From an uncultured Pseudomonadales bacterium (GTDB taxonomy: Bacteria > Pseudomonadota > Gammaproteobacteria > Pseudomonadales > Azotimanducaceae), in contig OY282460.1 in NCBI GenBank assembly GCA_958296295.1, positions 1,488,001-1,552,000 on the forward strand: a stretch of 64,000 nucleotides of DNA, given 5' to 3'. Position 1 is the stretch's first letter, and every line of letters begins with the position of its first letter. Positions 10,001 through 18,116 of the stretch are shown here, one piece after another. A model generated the notes under the pieces. It saw nothing but the letters and a program-made list of their open reading frames with translations. It ran no database searches and had not been told where the DNA came from. The position numbers and the translations under genes are program-made.

Positions 10001-10179
10001 GCCACTTCCTCGGCGGTGGCGCCGGGATATTGCGTCAAGACGATCGCGGTGCGGATCGTGAACTCGGGATCCTCGAAGCGGGCCATGTTCTGGAAGGCGT
10101 ACCAGCCACCACCCAGAGTGCCGGCAATGACGATGGCGCATACCAGCCTGTTGCGGATCGCGAGTTCGGCGAAGTTCAA
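7087..10179 (-). CDS. RND-family multidrug efflux pump, HAE1/AcrB-like inner-membrane subunit
   Basis: At 1030 aa it has the usual RND length. It opens with a short amphipathic stretch (NFAELAIRNR) and a first membrane helix, followed by a large periplasmic loop, a helix bundle near residues 330-540, and a second loop and bundle. Helix 4 contains GMLVDNAIVV: the first Asp of the AcrB Asp-Asp pair is kept and the second is Asn. Helix 10 keeps the proton-relay Lys in LLIKNAIVVVDQ. It should pump drugs or other amphiphiles out with the adaptor encoded 21 bases upstream and an outer-membrane channel that is not in this window. The start is TTG at 10179. The C-terminal tail contains a recent 5-residue duplication (RDAEI, RDAES). 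Confidence 0.9.
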   Translation of the reverse strand: MNFAELAIRNRLVCAIVIAGTLGGGWYAFQNMARFEDPEFTIRTAIVLTQYPGATAEEVANEVTETLETAIQELQEVEKITSTSAIGLSTINVDVKYGFSRSQSELELVWTKLRRRVRDVRDSLPPSVLAPVVNDAFGDVYGVYYLVTGEGFSLRELHDYAKTLRKELLSVADVGKVAILGERAENIVVEISRDRAAALGVSVDRVYDDLAQQNAVVSAGDLRVGDRRLAILPTVNIDSVAAIENVIVSPAGGTLERLGDIATVRREYVESPRLTIRYGGQPALALGVANVTGANVVKMGAAIDAKLAATLSERPLGMDVHEFYHQGKVVDEAVWNFVLNVVAALAIVLVTLMLFMGLRSALVIGTVLLATICATLTTMHVVDIPMHRISLGALIIALGMLVDNAIVVTEGILVGTQQGRKKLDVAKEIVARTKWPLLGGTLVGIIAFAPIGLADGSTAEYTGHLFWVILISLLFSWLFAITLAPLLADLLFAEGGSKQSRDVEGTLVRRYKAFLRRALAMRWLVVASAVGLLTTSLVGFAYVKSGFFPASTTAQIVVDYWLPEGTDIARTRDDMISLEGRVMALDGVTAVQTLIGAGGLRYMLVYGPQSGNSAYGQLLVKVEDYRRIADLLPRIQTMIDADYPDAQAKAWQFQLGPGGGSKIEAEFAGPDPRVLRKLANQAKAIMAADGGAISIKDDWRETVPVIEPRYAAARGRGLGVSREDLARALRTNFSGRNVGVFREGDKLIPIIARAPLGEREDVSGMAGIQIANRASDGVTPLIETVSGIDTVWRNGRMKRTNRVWTINAQCDPLPGELASELLTRLRPLVEAIELPSGYRLKWRGEAGDSAEANSSLASALPMGLLAMVLVVILLFNALRQPLVIWLVVPLALIGVVFGLLATDTALEFMAILGVLSLSGLLIKNAIVVVDQMDFEIAAGKPRGDAIVDAAASRLRPVAMGTLTTVLGVAPLFTDAFFRSMAVVLVFGLGFATLLTLVVLPTLYAIVFNVRDAEIRDAESGYRDRESSKLE
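7125..7154 (-). repeat. 15-bp perfect tandem duplication in the RND gene tail
   Basis: TCTCCGCGTCCCGAA occurs at 7125-7139 and again at 7140-7154. It is in frame and duplicates five residues (RDAEI/RDAES) near the cytoplasmic C-terminus of the pump. Confidence 0.9.
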
Positions 10180-10188
10180 GAGCTGGCG

Positions 10189-10210
10189 CTTATGGCTGGC
10201 TTATGGCTGG
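10189..10210. repeat. 11-bp tandem duplication across the adaptor stop codon
   Basis: CTTATGGCTGG is repeated at 10189-10199 and 10200-10210. One copy contains the TAA stop (10201-10203, minus strand) of the membrane fusion protein; the other lies in the 21-base spacer before the pump gene. Confidence 0.9.
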
Positions 10211-11256
10211 AGGCGGCGGATTCGCATGCCTTCGTGGAGATAGGAAACGCCGGCGACAACGATGGTTTCGCCACCGACCAAACCGCTTCGCACGGGCAGC
10301 GTTTCGCCAACGCCTTCGCTTAAGATGACCGCGCGTTTGGTCACCGTCATCGCTTGCGGGTCCACCACCCACACGTAGTGGGCATCGTCTTCGTTGAGGA
10401 TGGCCTCGATAGGCACCGTGATTCGACTGGCGTCGTCGTTCCCGCTGATGGCCGCTTGCACATGCACGGTGCCGGTCATGCCCGGCAAAATGACCAGGTC
10501 GCCCGGCGGCGTGAAGGCGAAGTGCGCCTCGAAGGTGCGCGTTTTGGGATCGGCCCGCGCCGCCACGGAGTGCAGCACGGCGGGGATGGGAGTTTCCGGA
10601 GCGGCGTCCAGCACAACCGTGGTTTGCACGGGTTCGATGCGACCCGACTGCGCAACCAACGTGGCCGGGACTTGCACGACGGCTTCCGCCGCGCCGGTGC
10701 TCTGCAATGTCGCCACGGATTGCTGCGCCGCAACATTCTGGAACGCTTCCGCATGGACCTCCGCCACGACGCCGGCAAAAGGCGCTCGCAGCACGCTGTC
10801 TTCTATGCGTTTGCGGGCCGTGTTCAGCGCGGCTCGCGTCACGCTCTGTTTCGTTTCCCGCTGTTCGTACTCGGCCCGCGAGATGGCACCCTCGCCAAGC
10901 AGCCGCTCGGTGCGCCGAAAGTCGCTTGCCGCGGCGTCGAAATTGGCCTGCGCGGTAGCCAGCTCGCTACGCAGATCGCGCTGATCGAGGCGCGCGATCT
11001 CCGCACCTTCGTCGACGCTGTCGCCCTCGCGCACGACCACCGCCGCCAACAAGCCGGCAAGCGGAAACGCCAGTTGCGCGGTTGCGGAAGCATCGACGAC
11101 CGCGGGAAGACTAACGCTGCGCACGTCTGCCGACGCAGTCACCAGCATCAGCTTGGCCGGCCGCTCCGGCGCTTGTGCCGGGCGTTCGGGTTCGCCCGAG
11201 CAACCAGCCACGCCTAGAGCCGCCAGCGCTATGCGGCCCCATCGGCAGGTCGACAT
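10201..11256 (-). CDS. RND periplasmic adaptor (membrane fusion lipoprotein)
   Basis: The 351-aa product begins MSTCRWGRIALAALGVAGCS, a short signal with lipobox VAGC, so it is probably a lipoprotein anchored by that Cys. I chose ATG 11256 because upstream in-frame starts (GTG 11316, ATG 11304) would put 16-20 polar residues before the signal. The body has the adaptor pattern: a lipoyl half (VREGDSVDEGAEIARLDQRDL), a helical hairpin (residues about 90-145), the second lipoyl half (LRAPFAGVVAEVHAEA), and a beta-barrel and membrane-proximal domain. It bridges the RND pump to an outer-membrane channel. It is the promoter-proximal gene of the efflux operon. Confidence 0.88.
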   Translation of the reverse strand: MSTCRWGRIALAALGVAGCSGEPERPAQAPERPAKLMLVTASADVRSVSLPAVVDASATAQLAFPLAGLLAAVVVREGDSVDEGAEIARLDQRDLRSELATAQANFDAAASDFRRTERLLGEGAISRAEYEQRETKQSVTRAALNTARKRIEDSVLRAPFAGVVAEVHAEAFQNVAAQQSVATLQSTGAAEAVVQVPATLVAQSGRIEPVQTTVVLDAAPETPIPAVLHSVAARADPKTRTFEAHFAFTPPGDLVILPGMTGTVHVQAAISGNDDASRITVPIEAILNEDDAHYVWVVDPQAMTVTKRAVILSEGVGETLPVRSGLVGGETIVVAGVSYLHEGMRIRRLQP

Positions 11257-11510
11257 GGCGGAGCTGTGGACAGGCACGTTCGTGTGTCTTGTGACTGTGT
11301 GCATGAAGCGTAACACCTTGAGACCTTGGCCGTTCCCGACGCTTGGCCTGCTTGTAACGGCTGATGCGCGGGCCGGTCACGGAAATTTCGCTACACTACC
11401 GCAAGCGCGGAGAGGGTCGCGCTAGCGGCTTGGTGCCAATGGGAACGTTGGCGATGCGCCTTGGCACGCCGGCCGCCCACGCCGATTTCACGAAGCAAAA
11501 GGAGGCCGCC

Positions 11511-12371
11511 ATGCCCGCCGCCGCGGAGCCGTTCGTCGGCAAAGCGCTCACCGAGCGCCGTTTCGCGATCACCGAAAACCTGCTAAATGATTACGAGAAC
11601 GGCCTGCAGCTTGGCCCTCACGCGGACGGCTTGGCGCGCTTGGTGCCAACCGCGGTGGCCTGCGATGCGGAAGGCGCGTACTTCAACGAGATCGCCTTTC
11701 CCAACCACATCGGCCACCTGTGGATGAGGCAGGAGTGGGAGAGCTACCGGAGCGTCGCCCGGGGCGGCACTTACGCCACCGCTGGCAGCATCCGCAACAT
11801 CTATCCGCACCGCAACCGCCAAGTGGTTGAATACGAGGTGGATGTGCGCGACGAGGGCGGCGAACTCATGGTGCGCACGCGCCACCACCAGAGCTTCCTG
11901 CGCGAGGCGCCGCCGGACGGCGAAGTGCGCTTCCGGGAAGCGGCGCGCAAACCGGGCGCCCGCAAGTTCGACATACCCCAAGGTGAGCCGTTCGGAGGTC
12001 TGGCGCGGACGATCACGTTGGAAATGTGCGGCGTGTACTTCCACGGCGACGCCAACTACCACACGGACAAGGCCGCCTCGGCCAAGCTCGGCTTCCGCGA
12101 CGTGGTGGTGGGCGGGCGCATGACGCTGGCCTACGTCGGCCACGTTTTGGAGGCGCGGTTCGGGGCGGCTTGGTGGCGCTCCGGGCGGTTGACGGCGAAG
12201 TTCACCAATCCGGTGTGGCCGCTCGACAACATCACCGTGCGTGGCGTGGAGAAGCCGTCGAACGATGGCCGCCGCGAGGCGTTCGTGTGGATCGCCAAGA
12301 CGGACGGCACTGTGGCGCTGGTGGCGGATGCGAGCGTTGATGGCCGAGAACCTTTCGCCCCAAGCGAATAG
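11511..12371 (+). CDS. Double-hotdog MaoC-like dehydratase family protein
   Basis: The 286-aa product resembles MaoC/FAS1-type dehydratases built of two hotdog folds: the first runs from the VGKALTERRFAITENLLNDY start, the second from the KLGFRDVVVGGRMTLAYVG segment. Such enzymes hydrate or dehydrate 2-enoyl/3-hydroxyacyl-CoA esters. I place the start at ATG 11511, which has GGAGG five bases upstream; the open frame extends 49 codons further but lacks such a site. The ATG of the next gene lies 32 bases inside its 3' end, so the two are translationally linked. With the following hydrolase and crotonase genes it suggests a CoA-ester catabolic operon; the substrate is unknown. Confidence 0.7.
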   Translation: MPAAAEPFVGKALTERRFAITENLLNDYENGLQLGPHADGLARLVPTAVACDAEGAYFNEIAFPNHIGHLWMRQEWESYRSVARGGTYATAGSIRNIYPHRNRQVVEYEVDVRDEGGELMVRTRHHQSFLREAPPDGEVRFREAARKPGARKFDIPQGEPFGGLARTITLEMCGVYFHGDANYHTDKAASAKLGFRDVVVGGRMTLAYVGHVLEARFGAAWWRSGRLTAKFTNPVWPLDNITVRGVEKPSNDGRREAFVWIAKTDGTVALVADASVDGREPFAPSE

Positions 12372-13218
12372 TCCCGGGCCGCCACGAACCAGCACGCTCG
12401 TTTACGCGCGTGCGGACGGCGCGCCGCTCGTCGCCGAACGCTTCTCGCCGCTCGGTTCCGGCCGCGCCGGCAAAGCGGTGGTGATGGTTCACGGCGGCGC
12501 GTGGACAACCAACGACCGCCTGACCCCCACCGTCCTTTGCGAACGCTTGGCTGCGGACGGATTCGACGTGTTTTCCTTGGATTTCCGCGATGGGCGCAAC
12601 GGCAAGCACCCGTGCGCCGTGGACGACATCCGCGCCGGAGTGCGTTTCGTGCGAGCCAACGCCGCGGCGCTCGGCGTTGACGGCGAGCGCATCGGTCTGG
12701 TGGGCAGCTCCTCCGGCGGCCACCTGGCGCTGTTGGCGGCACTCCAGCCGGATGGGGATGCGCATGGCGGCACGCCCATCGTGGTGGACGGCGCCGTGCG
12801 CGATGGGACGGACGTTCCGGCGGCGGTTTGCTGCTTGGCGGCGCTGTGGCCGGTTGCCGATCCGCAGCACCGCTTCCACTACGCGGCGCGGGCGGGTCGC
12901 GCCGAGCTGGTGGCGGCGCACGAGCGCTATTTCGTGGACGAGGCGCAAATGCGCGAAGCCAGCGTGCCGCGGCTGCTGATGGCCGGCGAAGCCAGCGACG
13001 TGCCGCCGCTGTTGCTTGCGCAACCGGGCGAGGACGCCAACGTGCCGCGCCGGATGACGCTCGATCTCGTGCGGGCGTATCAACACGCCGGCGGCGCGTT
13101 GCGCTACCTGTTCCTGCCGGGCCTGCCGCATGCGTTCGCCTACCAGGCGTCCCCGGCGACAACGGCGCTGGCGACGGAACTGGCGGTCTTCTTCAAGTCG
13201 CACATGCGAGGCGCCTAG
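12340..13218 (+). CDS. Alpha/beta-hydrolase (HSL/carboxylesterase-like)
   Basis: The 292-aa protein has the oxyanion motif HGGAW near residue 49, the nucleophile elbow GSSSGG near residue 126 and a C-terminal His in LPGLPHAFAYQ. This is the arrangement of hormone-sensitive-lipase-type esterases. I use ATG 12340 (MAENLSPQ), which overlaps the upstream gene by 32 bases; the longer open frame is Arg-rich shadow sequence. It probably hydrolyses a small ester or amide within the same catabolic operon. No signal peptide is visible, so it should be cytoplasmic. Confidence 0.75.
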   Translation: MAENLSPQANSPGPPRTSTLVYARADGAPLVAERFSPLGSGRAGKAVVMVHGGAWTTNDRLTPTVLCERLAADGFDVFSLDFRDGRNGKHPCAVDDIRAGVRFVRANAAALGVDGERIGLVGSSSGGHLALLAALQPDGDAHGGTPIVVDGAVRDGTDVPAAVCCLAALWPVADPQHRFHYAARAGRAELVAAHERYFVDEAQMREASVPRLLMAGEASDVPPLLLAQPGEDANVPRRMTLDLVRAYQHAGGALRYLFLPGLPHAFAYQASPATTALATELAVFFKSHMRGA

Positions 13219-13337
13219 CCCCGAGCAAGCCGCCGCCATTCCCACCGCCGCGGAACTGTCGTTTACAATTCGTGCCGGCTTTGCGCCCAGCGCCTGTTGC
13301 GGGCGTGAGCCGCCTTTCGGGAGGGAGGACATTGGCC

Positions 13338-14291
13338 GTGACCGAGATCCGGCATCGAACCATCGCCACCAACGGCATAGAGATGCGGATTGCCGAGGCC
13401 GGGCCGGCCGACGGGCCGCTCGTGGTGCTCTGTCACGGCTTCCCGGAATCCTGGTACTCGTGGCGGCATCAGTTGCCGGCGTTGGCGGACGCCGGCTACC
13501 ACGCTGTCGCCCCGGATCAACGCGGCTATGGCGGCAGCACCGCGCCGCCGGAAGTGAACGCTTACACCCAGTTCCACTTGGTGGGCGACATCGTCGGCCT
13601 TGTGCAAGCGCTCGGCGCCGCAAGCGCGGTCATCGCCGGGCACGACTGGGGCGCGCCGGTGGCGTGGAACGCGGCGCTCTGGCGGCCGGACGTCTTCCGC
13701 GCCGTGATCGGTTTGAGCGTGCCGGCGAGCGACCGGTCGCGGGTGCCGCCGACCGTGGGCATGAAGGCGGCCTTCGGCGACAACTTCTTCTACATCCTCT
13801 ACTTCCAGACGCCCGGCGTCGCCGAGCACGAGCTGCGCAAAGACGTGAAACGCGCCTTGCGGATGTTGCTCTTTTCCGCGTCCGGCGACGCCCAAGCCAA
13901 TTTCAAGAGGCTTCCGAAGACGGCCGGCTTTCTGGACCAGATGCAAGATCCCGAGACGCTCCCGCCGTGGCTTGGCGAAGCCGATTTGGAGTACTTCACC
14001 GCCGAGTTCCTGCGCACCGGCTTTCGCGGCGGCCTCAACTGGTATCGGAATCTGGACCGCACTTGGGAGCTTGCCGCCCCGTTCCAGGGCAAACGCATCG
14101 AGCAGCCGGCGCTGTTCATCACCGGCGACAGGGACTTGACGCGCGGCAATCCCGGCTACGAGGAGCGAATGCGGGCCATGGTGCCGAACCTGCGCGGGGT
14201 GGTGACGTTTCCCGGCATCGGGCACTGGACGCAGCAGGAGAATCCGCAAGGCACCAACGAGGCGATGCTGAGTTTCCTCGGCTCGCTGTGA
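13338..14291 (+). CDS. Epoxide-hydrolase-like alpha/beta-hydrolase
   Basis: The 317-aa product carries HGFPESWYSWRHQL (oxyanion loop), GHDWGA with the Asp nucleophile typical of soluble epoxide hydrolases and haloalkane dehalogenases, and the C-terminal His in GIGHWTQQENP. Cap-domain tyrosines (YILYFQTPG, LNWYRNLDRTW) match the epoxide-hydrolase pattern, in which two Tyr polarise the epoxide. I start at GTG 13338, nine bases after GGAGG (13324-13328); TTG 13332 is also in frame but too close. It probably converts epoxides to diols. It lies in the plus-strand catabolic run between an esterase and a crotonase. Confidence 0.82.
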   Translation: MTEIRHRTIATNGIEMRIAEAGPADGPLVVLCHGFPESWYSWRHQLPALADAGYHAVAPDQRGYGGSTAPPEVNAYTQFHLVGDIVGLVQALGAASAVIAGHDWGAPVAWNAALWRPDVFRAVIGLSVPASDRSRVPPTVGMKAAFGDNFFYILYFQTPGVAEHELRKDVKRALRMLLFSASGDAQANFKRLPKTAGFLDQMQDPETLPPWLGEADLEYFTAEFLRTGFRGGLNWYRNLDRTWELAAPFQGKRIEQPALFITGDRDLTRGNPGYEERMRAMVPNLRGVVTFPGIGHWTQQENPQGTNEAMLSFLGSL

Positions 14292-14305
14292 ACCCGAAAC
14301 AGGGC

Positions 14306-14327
14306 TCGAAATGAGGTCGAAATGAGG
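14306..14327 (+). repeat. 11-bp tandem duplication carrying the ribosome binding site
   Basis: TCGAAATGAGG occurs at 14306-14316 and again at 14317-14327. The second copy supplies the GAGG of the GAGGAG ribosome binding site for the crotonase gene starting at 14336; the first is an extra copy upstream. Confidence 0.9.
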
Positions 14328-14335
14328 AGAGCGCA

Positions 14336-15271
14336 ATGAGCTACAACAACATCATCTACGAGACGGACGACCGGCTGGCGTTCATCACGCTGAACAGGCC
14401 TGAGAAGTTGAACGCCTTGAGCCACGCGCTGCGTGGCGAGGTGTACGACGCGATGAAGCAGGCCGAAGCGGATCCGGCCATCGGCGTCATCATTCTGAAG
14501 GCGGCCGGCCGCGCCTTCTCGGCGGGCTACGACTTGGCGCCGAACCCGGACGAGCAAAGCGACTACGTGAGCCACCGCTCGCGGATGCCGGACACCGGTT
14601 CCACGCACCCGCAGCACTACGACTGGTCGCGCCACGCGTTGATGGGCCACTGGATGATCTGGGAACTCGCCAAACCCGTTATCGCGCAGGTACACGGCTG
14701 GTGCTTGGCCGGCGCCACGGAACTCACGTCCATGTGCGACATGCGCATGGTGGCGAACGACGCCCGCGTGGGTTATCCGCCAGTGCGCGCCATGGGCACG
14801 ATGGACATGATGTGGGCGCCGTGGCTGCTGAAGCCCGGCAAGGCGCGGGCCTTCGCCTACACCGGCGACTGGTTCAGCGGCGAAGAAATGGAGGAGTTCG
14901 GCTGGGCCACTTTCGCCAAGCCGAAGGAGGAGCTCGCCGAGTTCACCATCAAGTACGCTCGCCGGCTGGGGAACATCGACAACGATCAGTTGAACTACAA
15001 CAAGCGGGCGGTGAACCGGCAATACGAGATCATGGGCATCCGCACCGGGCTCATGTCCGGCACGGATGTGGAAGCCATGTCCAAGCATCGCCCCGCGGCC
15101 GGCGAGTTCGGTCGCCGGGCCCGGGAACACGGCCTCAAGGCGGCGCTTGAATGGCGCGACGGCCCCTTCGGGGACTTCCGCGGCGAATACGCCTCGGCCC
15201 CGAAGCAGCGGGCGTTGGCGGGTTCGCAAGGCGCCGGCGGCAAACCCGGCGACGCCGACTACTCGCGCTGA
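14336..15271 (+). CDS. Enoyl-CoA hydratase/isomerase (crotonase) family protein
   Basis: The 311-aa protein has the crotonase signature: LNRPEKLNALSHALRGEV, the oxyanion-hole segment AAGRAFSAGYDLAP, and HGWCLAGATELTSMCDMRM with a Glu where hydratases carry a catalytic acid. At 311 residues it is longer than the usual 260, with an extended C-terminal tail. The start has GAGGAG six bases upstream. It acts on an acyl-CoA, probably hydrating or isomerising it. It sits 44 bases after the epoxide hydrolase and 70 bases before an NAD-dependent epimerase/reductase. Confidence 0.85.
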   Translation: MSYNNIIYETDDRLAFITLNRPEKLNALSHALRGEVYDAMKQAEADPAIGVIILKAAGRAFSAGYDLAPNPDEQSDYVSHRSRMPDTGSTHPQHYDWSRHALMGHWMIWELAKPVIAQVHGWCLAGATELTSMCDMRMVANDARVGYPPVRAMGTMDMMWAPWLLKPGKARAFAYTGDWFSGEEMEEFGWATFAKPKEELAEFTIKYARRLGNIDNDQLNYNKRAVNRQYEIMGIRTGLMSGTDVEAMSKHRPAAGEFGRRAREHGLKAALEWRDGPFGDFRGEYASAPKQRALAGSQGAGGKPGDADYSR

Positions 15272-15341
15272 CGAGCTACCCGCGTTGACGAGCGCCGGCC
15301 TGCGAGCCGGGCGCGAATCCCTATCGAGGAGACGGATAATC

Positions 15342-16430
15342 ATGCCTTCGGTAACCTGCAGCGACGGCCCCGTGGCCGTCACCGGCGCGTCCGGGTACAT
15401 CGGATCGCACACCGTGGCGGCCCTTTTGAGGCGCGGCTACACGGTTCACGCCTGCGTCACGAACGATGCCGACGCGGACAAGACCGCCCATCTGCTGGCC
15501 TTGGCTTCGGCCGGGGGGCCGGGCAAGCTCCGCATCTTCGCAGCCGATTTGTTCAAGGCCGGCAGCTACGACGGAGCGTTCACCGGCTGCGCGGCGGTGC
15601 TGCATGTGGGCTCGCCGCTCGGTTACGCGGGCCGCTACAACCCGCGTCAGGTGTACGACGGCGCGGTGCTCGGCACCGGCAATCTGTTGGATTCGGCGCG
15701 CCAAGCCGGCACCGTGCGGCGTTTCGTGTACACCAGTTCGTTCGCGGCCATCGGTCATCCGGCGCCGAGCGGCCACGTGTTCACGGAAGAGGATTGGGCC
15801 ACGGACAACCGCGAGGGCGATTCGCGCTGGAGCGAGGAGAGCATCGACAAGGACGGCGGCGTGGCCTACGCCTTGGCCAAAGTGGCCACCGAGAAACAAG
15901 TGAACCGAGCCGCCGAAAAGGACGGGCGCTTCGATGCGGTTTCCATTTGCCCGTGCGTGGTGCTCGGCCCGCTGCTTTCCCGCGCGCAAGAGGGCGTCGG
16001 CTCCTGGCAATACGCTTTGGCGCGAATGCTGGAAGGCAAACCTTGCCCGCGCGGTTGGCAAGCGCTCTGGAACATCGTGGATGTGCGGGACGTTGCCGAA
16101 GCGCATGTGCTGGCGGCCGAATCCGGCGTCGTGAAACCGGGTTCGCGCTACCAACTCACGGCCTCCGGCCGCAGCGGCGAGCTGAACATCTGGGAACTGC
16201 AAGCGCACTTGCAGAACCTCTTCCCGGACATTGAAGTGGGCGGCCCGCCCGACGAGATGGCGGAGTTCTTGAAGCGGCGCGGCGGCAAGACGCACGACGG
16301 CCCGCGCGCCTACTGCACAAAGGCGCGGCAGGATCTGGGGCTCGTAACCCACGCCATTGAAGACACGTTGCGCGCGACGGGGGAATCGATGATCCACTTG
16401 GGATTGCTCAAACCCGCTTGGAAGGCGTGA
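15342..16430 (+). CDS. NAD(P)-dependent epimerase/reductase, dihydroflavonol-4-reductase-like extended SDR
   Basis: The 362-aa product opens with the Rossmann motif VTGASGYIGSHTVAALLRRGY and has the catalytic YxxxK as YALAK, after FVYTSSFAAIG with its active-site Ser. This is the pattern of extended short-chain reductases acting on carbonyls of natural-product or steroid-like substrates. I start at ATG 15342, which has GAGGAGAC upstream; the longer open frame overlaps the crotonase gene and is low-complexity. It closes the apparent catabolic run; the substrate cannot be told from sequence. Confidence 0.8.
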   Translation: MPSVTCSDGPVAVTGASGYIGSHTVAALLRRGYTVHACVTNDADADKTAHLLALASAGGPGKLRIFAADLFKAGSYDGAFTGCAAVLHVGSPLGYAGRYNPRQVYDGAVLGTGNLLDSARQAGTVRRFVYTSSFAAIGHPAPSGHVFTEEDWATDNREGDSRWSEESIDKDGGVAYALAKVATEKQVNRAAEKDGRFDAVSICPCVVLGPLLSRAQEGVGSWQYALARMLEGKPCPRGWQALWNIVDVRDVAEAHVLAAESGVVKPGSRYQLTASGRSGELNIWELQAHLQNLFPDIEVGGPPDEMAEFLKRRGGKTHDGPRAYCTKARQDLGLVTHAIEDTLRATGESMIHLGLLKPAWKA

Positions 16431-16678
16431 AACCCGCGATAGCGCACGCAACCGGGCACGTCACAGGTTTCAAGCTGGGAAACTCGCCCGCAAGACTAAC
16501 GCTTAGACGATGAACGCCGGCGGCGACACCTGATACGCCAGCGATAACGCGGCCCTGCGATGGCGGGAGGCTACAATTCGCCGCTTCTCGTCGCAGTCGT
16601 CGCCACAGCCACGACAAGACCCGCAAGCGGTTCGTTCTGCGGCTTGGAAATTGGCAAGAACCCGGAGCGGCCATTCCC

Positions 16679-17296
16679 GTGGTAGTCATCGTCGATTACG
16701 ACGCCGGCAATCTCATGAGCGTCCACCGCGCTTGCCGGCAAGTGGGCTTGGCGGCGGAGATCGCCTCTGAACCGGAACGCATTCGCGCGGCCGAGCGCAT
16801 CATCTTTCCGGGCGTCGGCGCCGCCGGCAGCGCCATGCGCAGCCTGTGCGCGAGCGGGGCGGCGAGGGCCTTGGTGGACGCCTTCCATCGCGGCACGCCC
16901 ATGCTCGGCATTTGCTTGGGATTGCAGATCGCACTGGATCGATCCGAGGAGGCCGACACGACAACGCTCGGCATGGTGCCGGGCGAAGTTCGGCGTTTTC
17001 GCCTCGCCGACCCGGCCCTCAAGGTGCCGCATATGGGCTGGAACGCCGTCCGCGTGGTGCGCTCGCACCCGGTTTTGGCGGGCATTGAGGAAGGCGACGA
17101 GTTCTATTTCGTCCACGCCTACTATCCGCGCCCGTCGGCGGGCGCCGACGTGCTGGCGGAGACCTCCTACGAAGGGCCGTTCTGCTCGGCGCTGGGACGC
17201 GGGAACTTCGTCGCCACGCAGTTCCATCCGGAAAAGAGCGGGCGCAAGGGGCTGGACTTGCTGGAACGTTTCGGCGCTTGGGACGGCACATGCTGA
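16679..17296 (+). CDS. hisH: Imidazole glycerol phosphate synthase, glutaminase subunit HisH
   Basis: The 205-aa protein has the class-I glutamine amidotransferase layout: PGVGAAGSAM (oxyanion loop), nucleophile Cys in LGICLGLQ, and the His/Glu pair in ATQFHPEKS. HisH releases ammonia from glutamine and channels it to HisF, in the fifth step of histidine synthesis. The start is GTG 16679. Its stop overlaps the HisF start as ATGCTGA, as expected for a stoichiometric complex. The other his genes are absent from this window, so this pair is detached from a complete his operon. Confidence 0.92.
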   Translation: MVVIVDYDAGNLMSVHRACRQVGLAAEIASEPERIRAAERIIFPGVGAAGSAMRSLCASGAARALVDAFHRGTPMLGICLGLQIALDRSEEADTTTLGMVPGEVRRFRLADPALKVPHMGWNAVRVVRSHPVLAGIEEGDEFYFVHAYYPRPSAGADVLAETSYEGPFCSALGRGNFVATQFHPEKSGRKGLDLLERFGAWDGTC

Positions 17297-18069
17297 GCAA
17301 ACGGCTGATCGCCTGCCTGGACGTGCGCGACGGCCACCTGGCCAAGAGCGTGAAGTTCGTGAACACGCGCAACATCGGCGATCCGGTGGCGAAAGCCCGC
17401 GAATACTATTTGGACGGATTGGACGAGCTGGTTTTCTACGACATAACCGCTTCCAGCGAAGGCCGACGCATCATGCTGGATGTCGTGGAGGCGGTGGCGC
17501 GGCAAGTGTTCATTCCGCTATCGGTGGGCGGCGGGGTCGCCTCCGTCGCCCACGCCACGGACCTGCGCCTGGCCGGGGCGGAGAAGATCAACGTCAACTC
17601 CGCCGCCGTTCGGCGTCCCGCGCTCATCGCCGAGTGCGCCGACGCCATCGGCAATCAGAACATCGTGCTGTCCATGGACATCCGCCGCGCGCCGGCCACC
17701 GCGGACATCCCTTCCGGCTACGAGATCGTCGTCAACGGCGGGCGCCAACCCACCGGCCTGGACGCCCGGCAATGGGCGCTCGAAGGCGAGCGTCTGGGCG
17801 CCGGCGAACTGGTCGTGAACTCCATAGACGCCGACGGCACACGGGCCGGCTACGAACTGCGTCTCACCCGCATGTTGAGCGAGGCGGTGCGGGTGCCCGT
17901 GGTGGCCTCCGGCGGCGCCGGCGAACCCGCGCATCTCCACGAGGTGCTGACGGAGGGCAAGGCGGACGCCGCCTTGGTGGCCTCGATGGTGCATTACGGC
18001 CACTACACCGTATCGGGCTTGAAACGCCACCTCCACGCGCGCGGCGTGAAGATGCGCATGTCGTGGTGA
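17290..18069 (+). CDS. hisF: Imidazole glycerol phosphate synthase, cyclase subunit HisF
   Basis: The 259-aa TIM barrel has both half-barrel signatures: [17 protein letters not shown] with catalytic Asp11, and [12 protein letters not shown] with the second catalytic Asp. VGGG and ASGGAGE form phosphate sites. I start at ATG 17290 ([12 protein letters not shown]), which overlaps the hisH stop; the four residues before it in the open frame are not conserved. It makes imidazole glycerol phosphate and AICAR from PRFAR using ammonia from HisH. A paralogous role, as for HisH/HisF pairs that serve sugar amidation, is possible because no other his gene adjoins. Confidence 0.92.
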   Translation: MLSKRLIACLDVRDGHLAKSVKFVNTRNIGDPVAKAREYYLDGLDELVFYDITASSEGRRIMLDVVEAVARQVFIPLSVGGGVASVAHATDLRLAGAEKINVNSAAVRRPALIAECADAIGNQNIVLSMDIRRAPATADIPSGYEIVVNGGRQPTGLDARQWALEGERLGAGELVVNSIDADGTRAGYELRLTRMLSEAVRVPVVASGGAGEPAHLHEVLTEGKADAALVASMVHYGHYTVSGLKRHLHARGVKMRMSW

Positions 18070-18089
18070 GACTCTTCCTGCGCACCCTA

Positions 18090-18105
18090 GCGCGATGAAT
18101 CGCGC
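18090..18105. terminator. Hairpin between convergent hisF and amidohydrolase genes
   Basis: GCGCGA, a TGAA tetraloop, then TCGCGC form a compact perfect stem within the 47-base gap between two convergent stop codons, flanked by CTAG on both sides. Its position suits a bidirectional terminator, but no T-tract follows on either strand. Confidence 0.4.
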
Positions 18106-18116
18106 CCTAGCCGCTG

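Noticed and set aside
12828..13337. 170-residue N-terminal extension of the epoxide-hydrolase-like gene
   Set aside because: It overlaps the upstream esterase in another frame, is low-complexity, and a good ribosome binding site sits just before GTG 13338.
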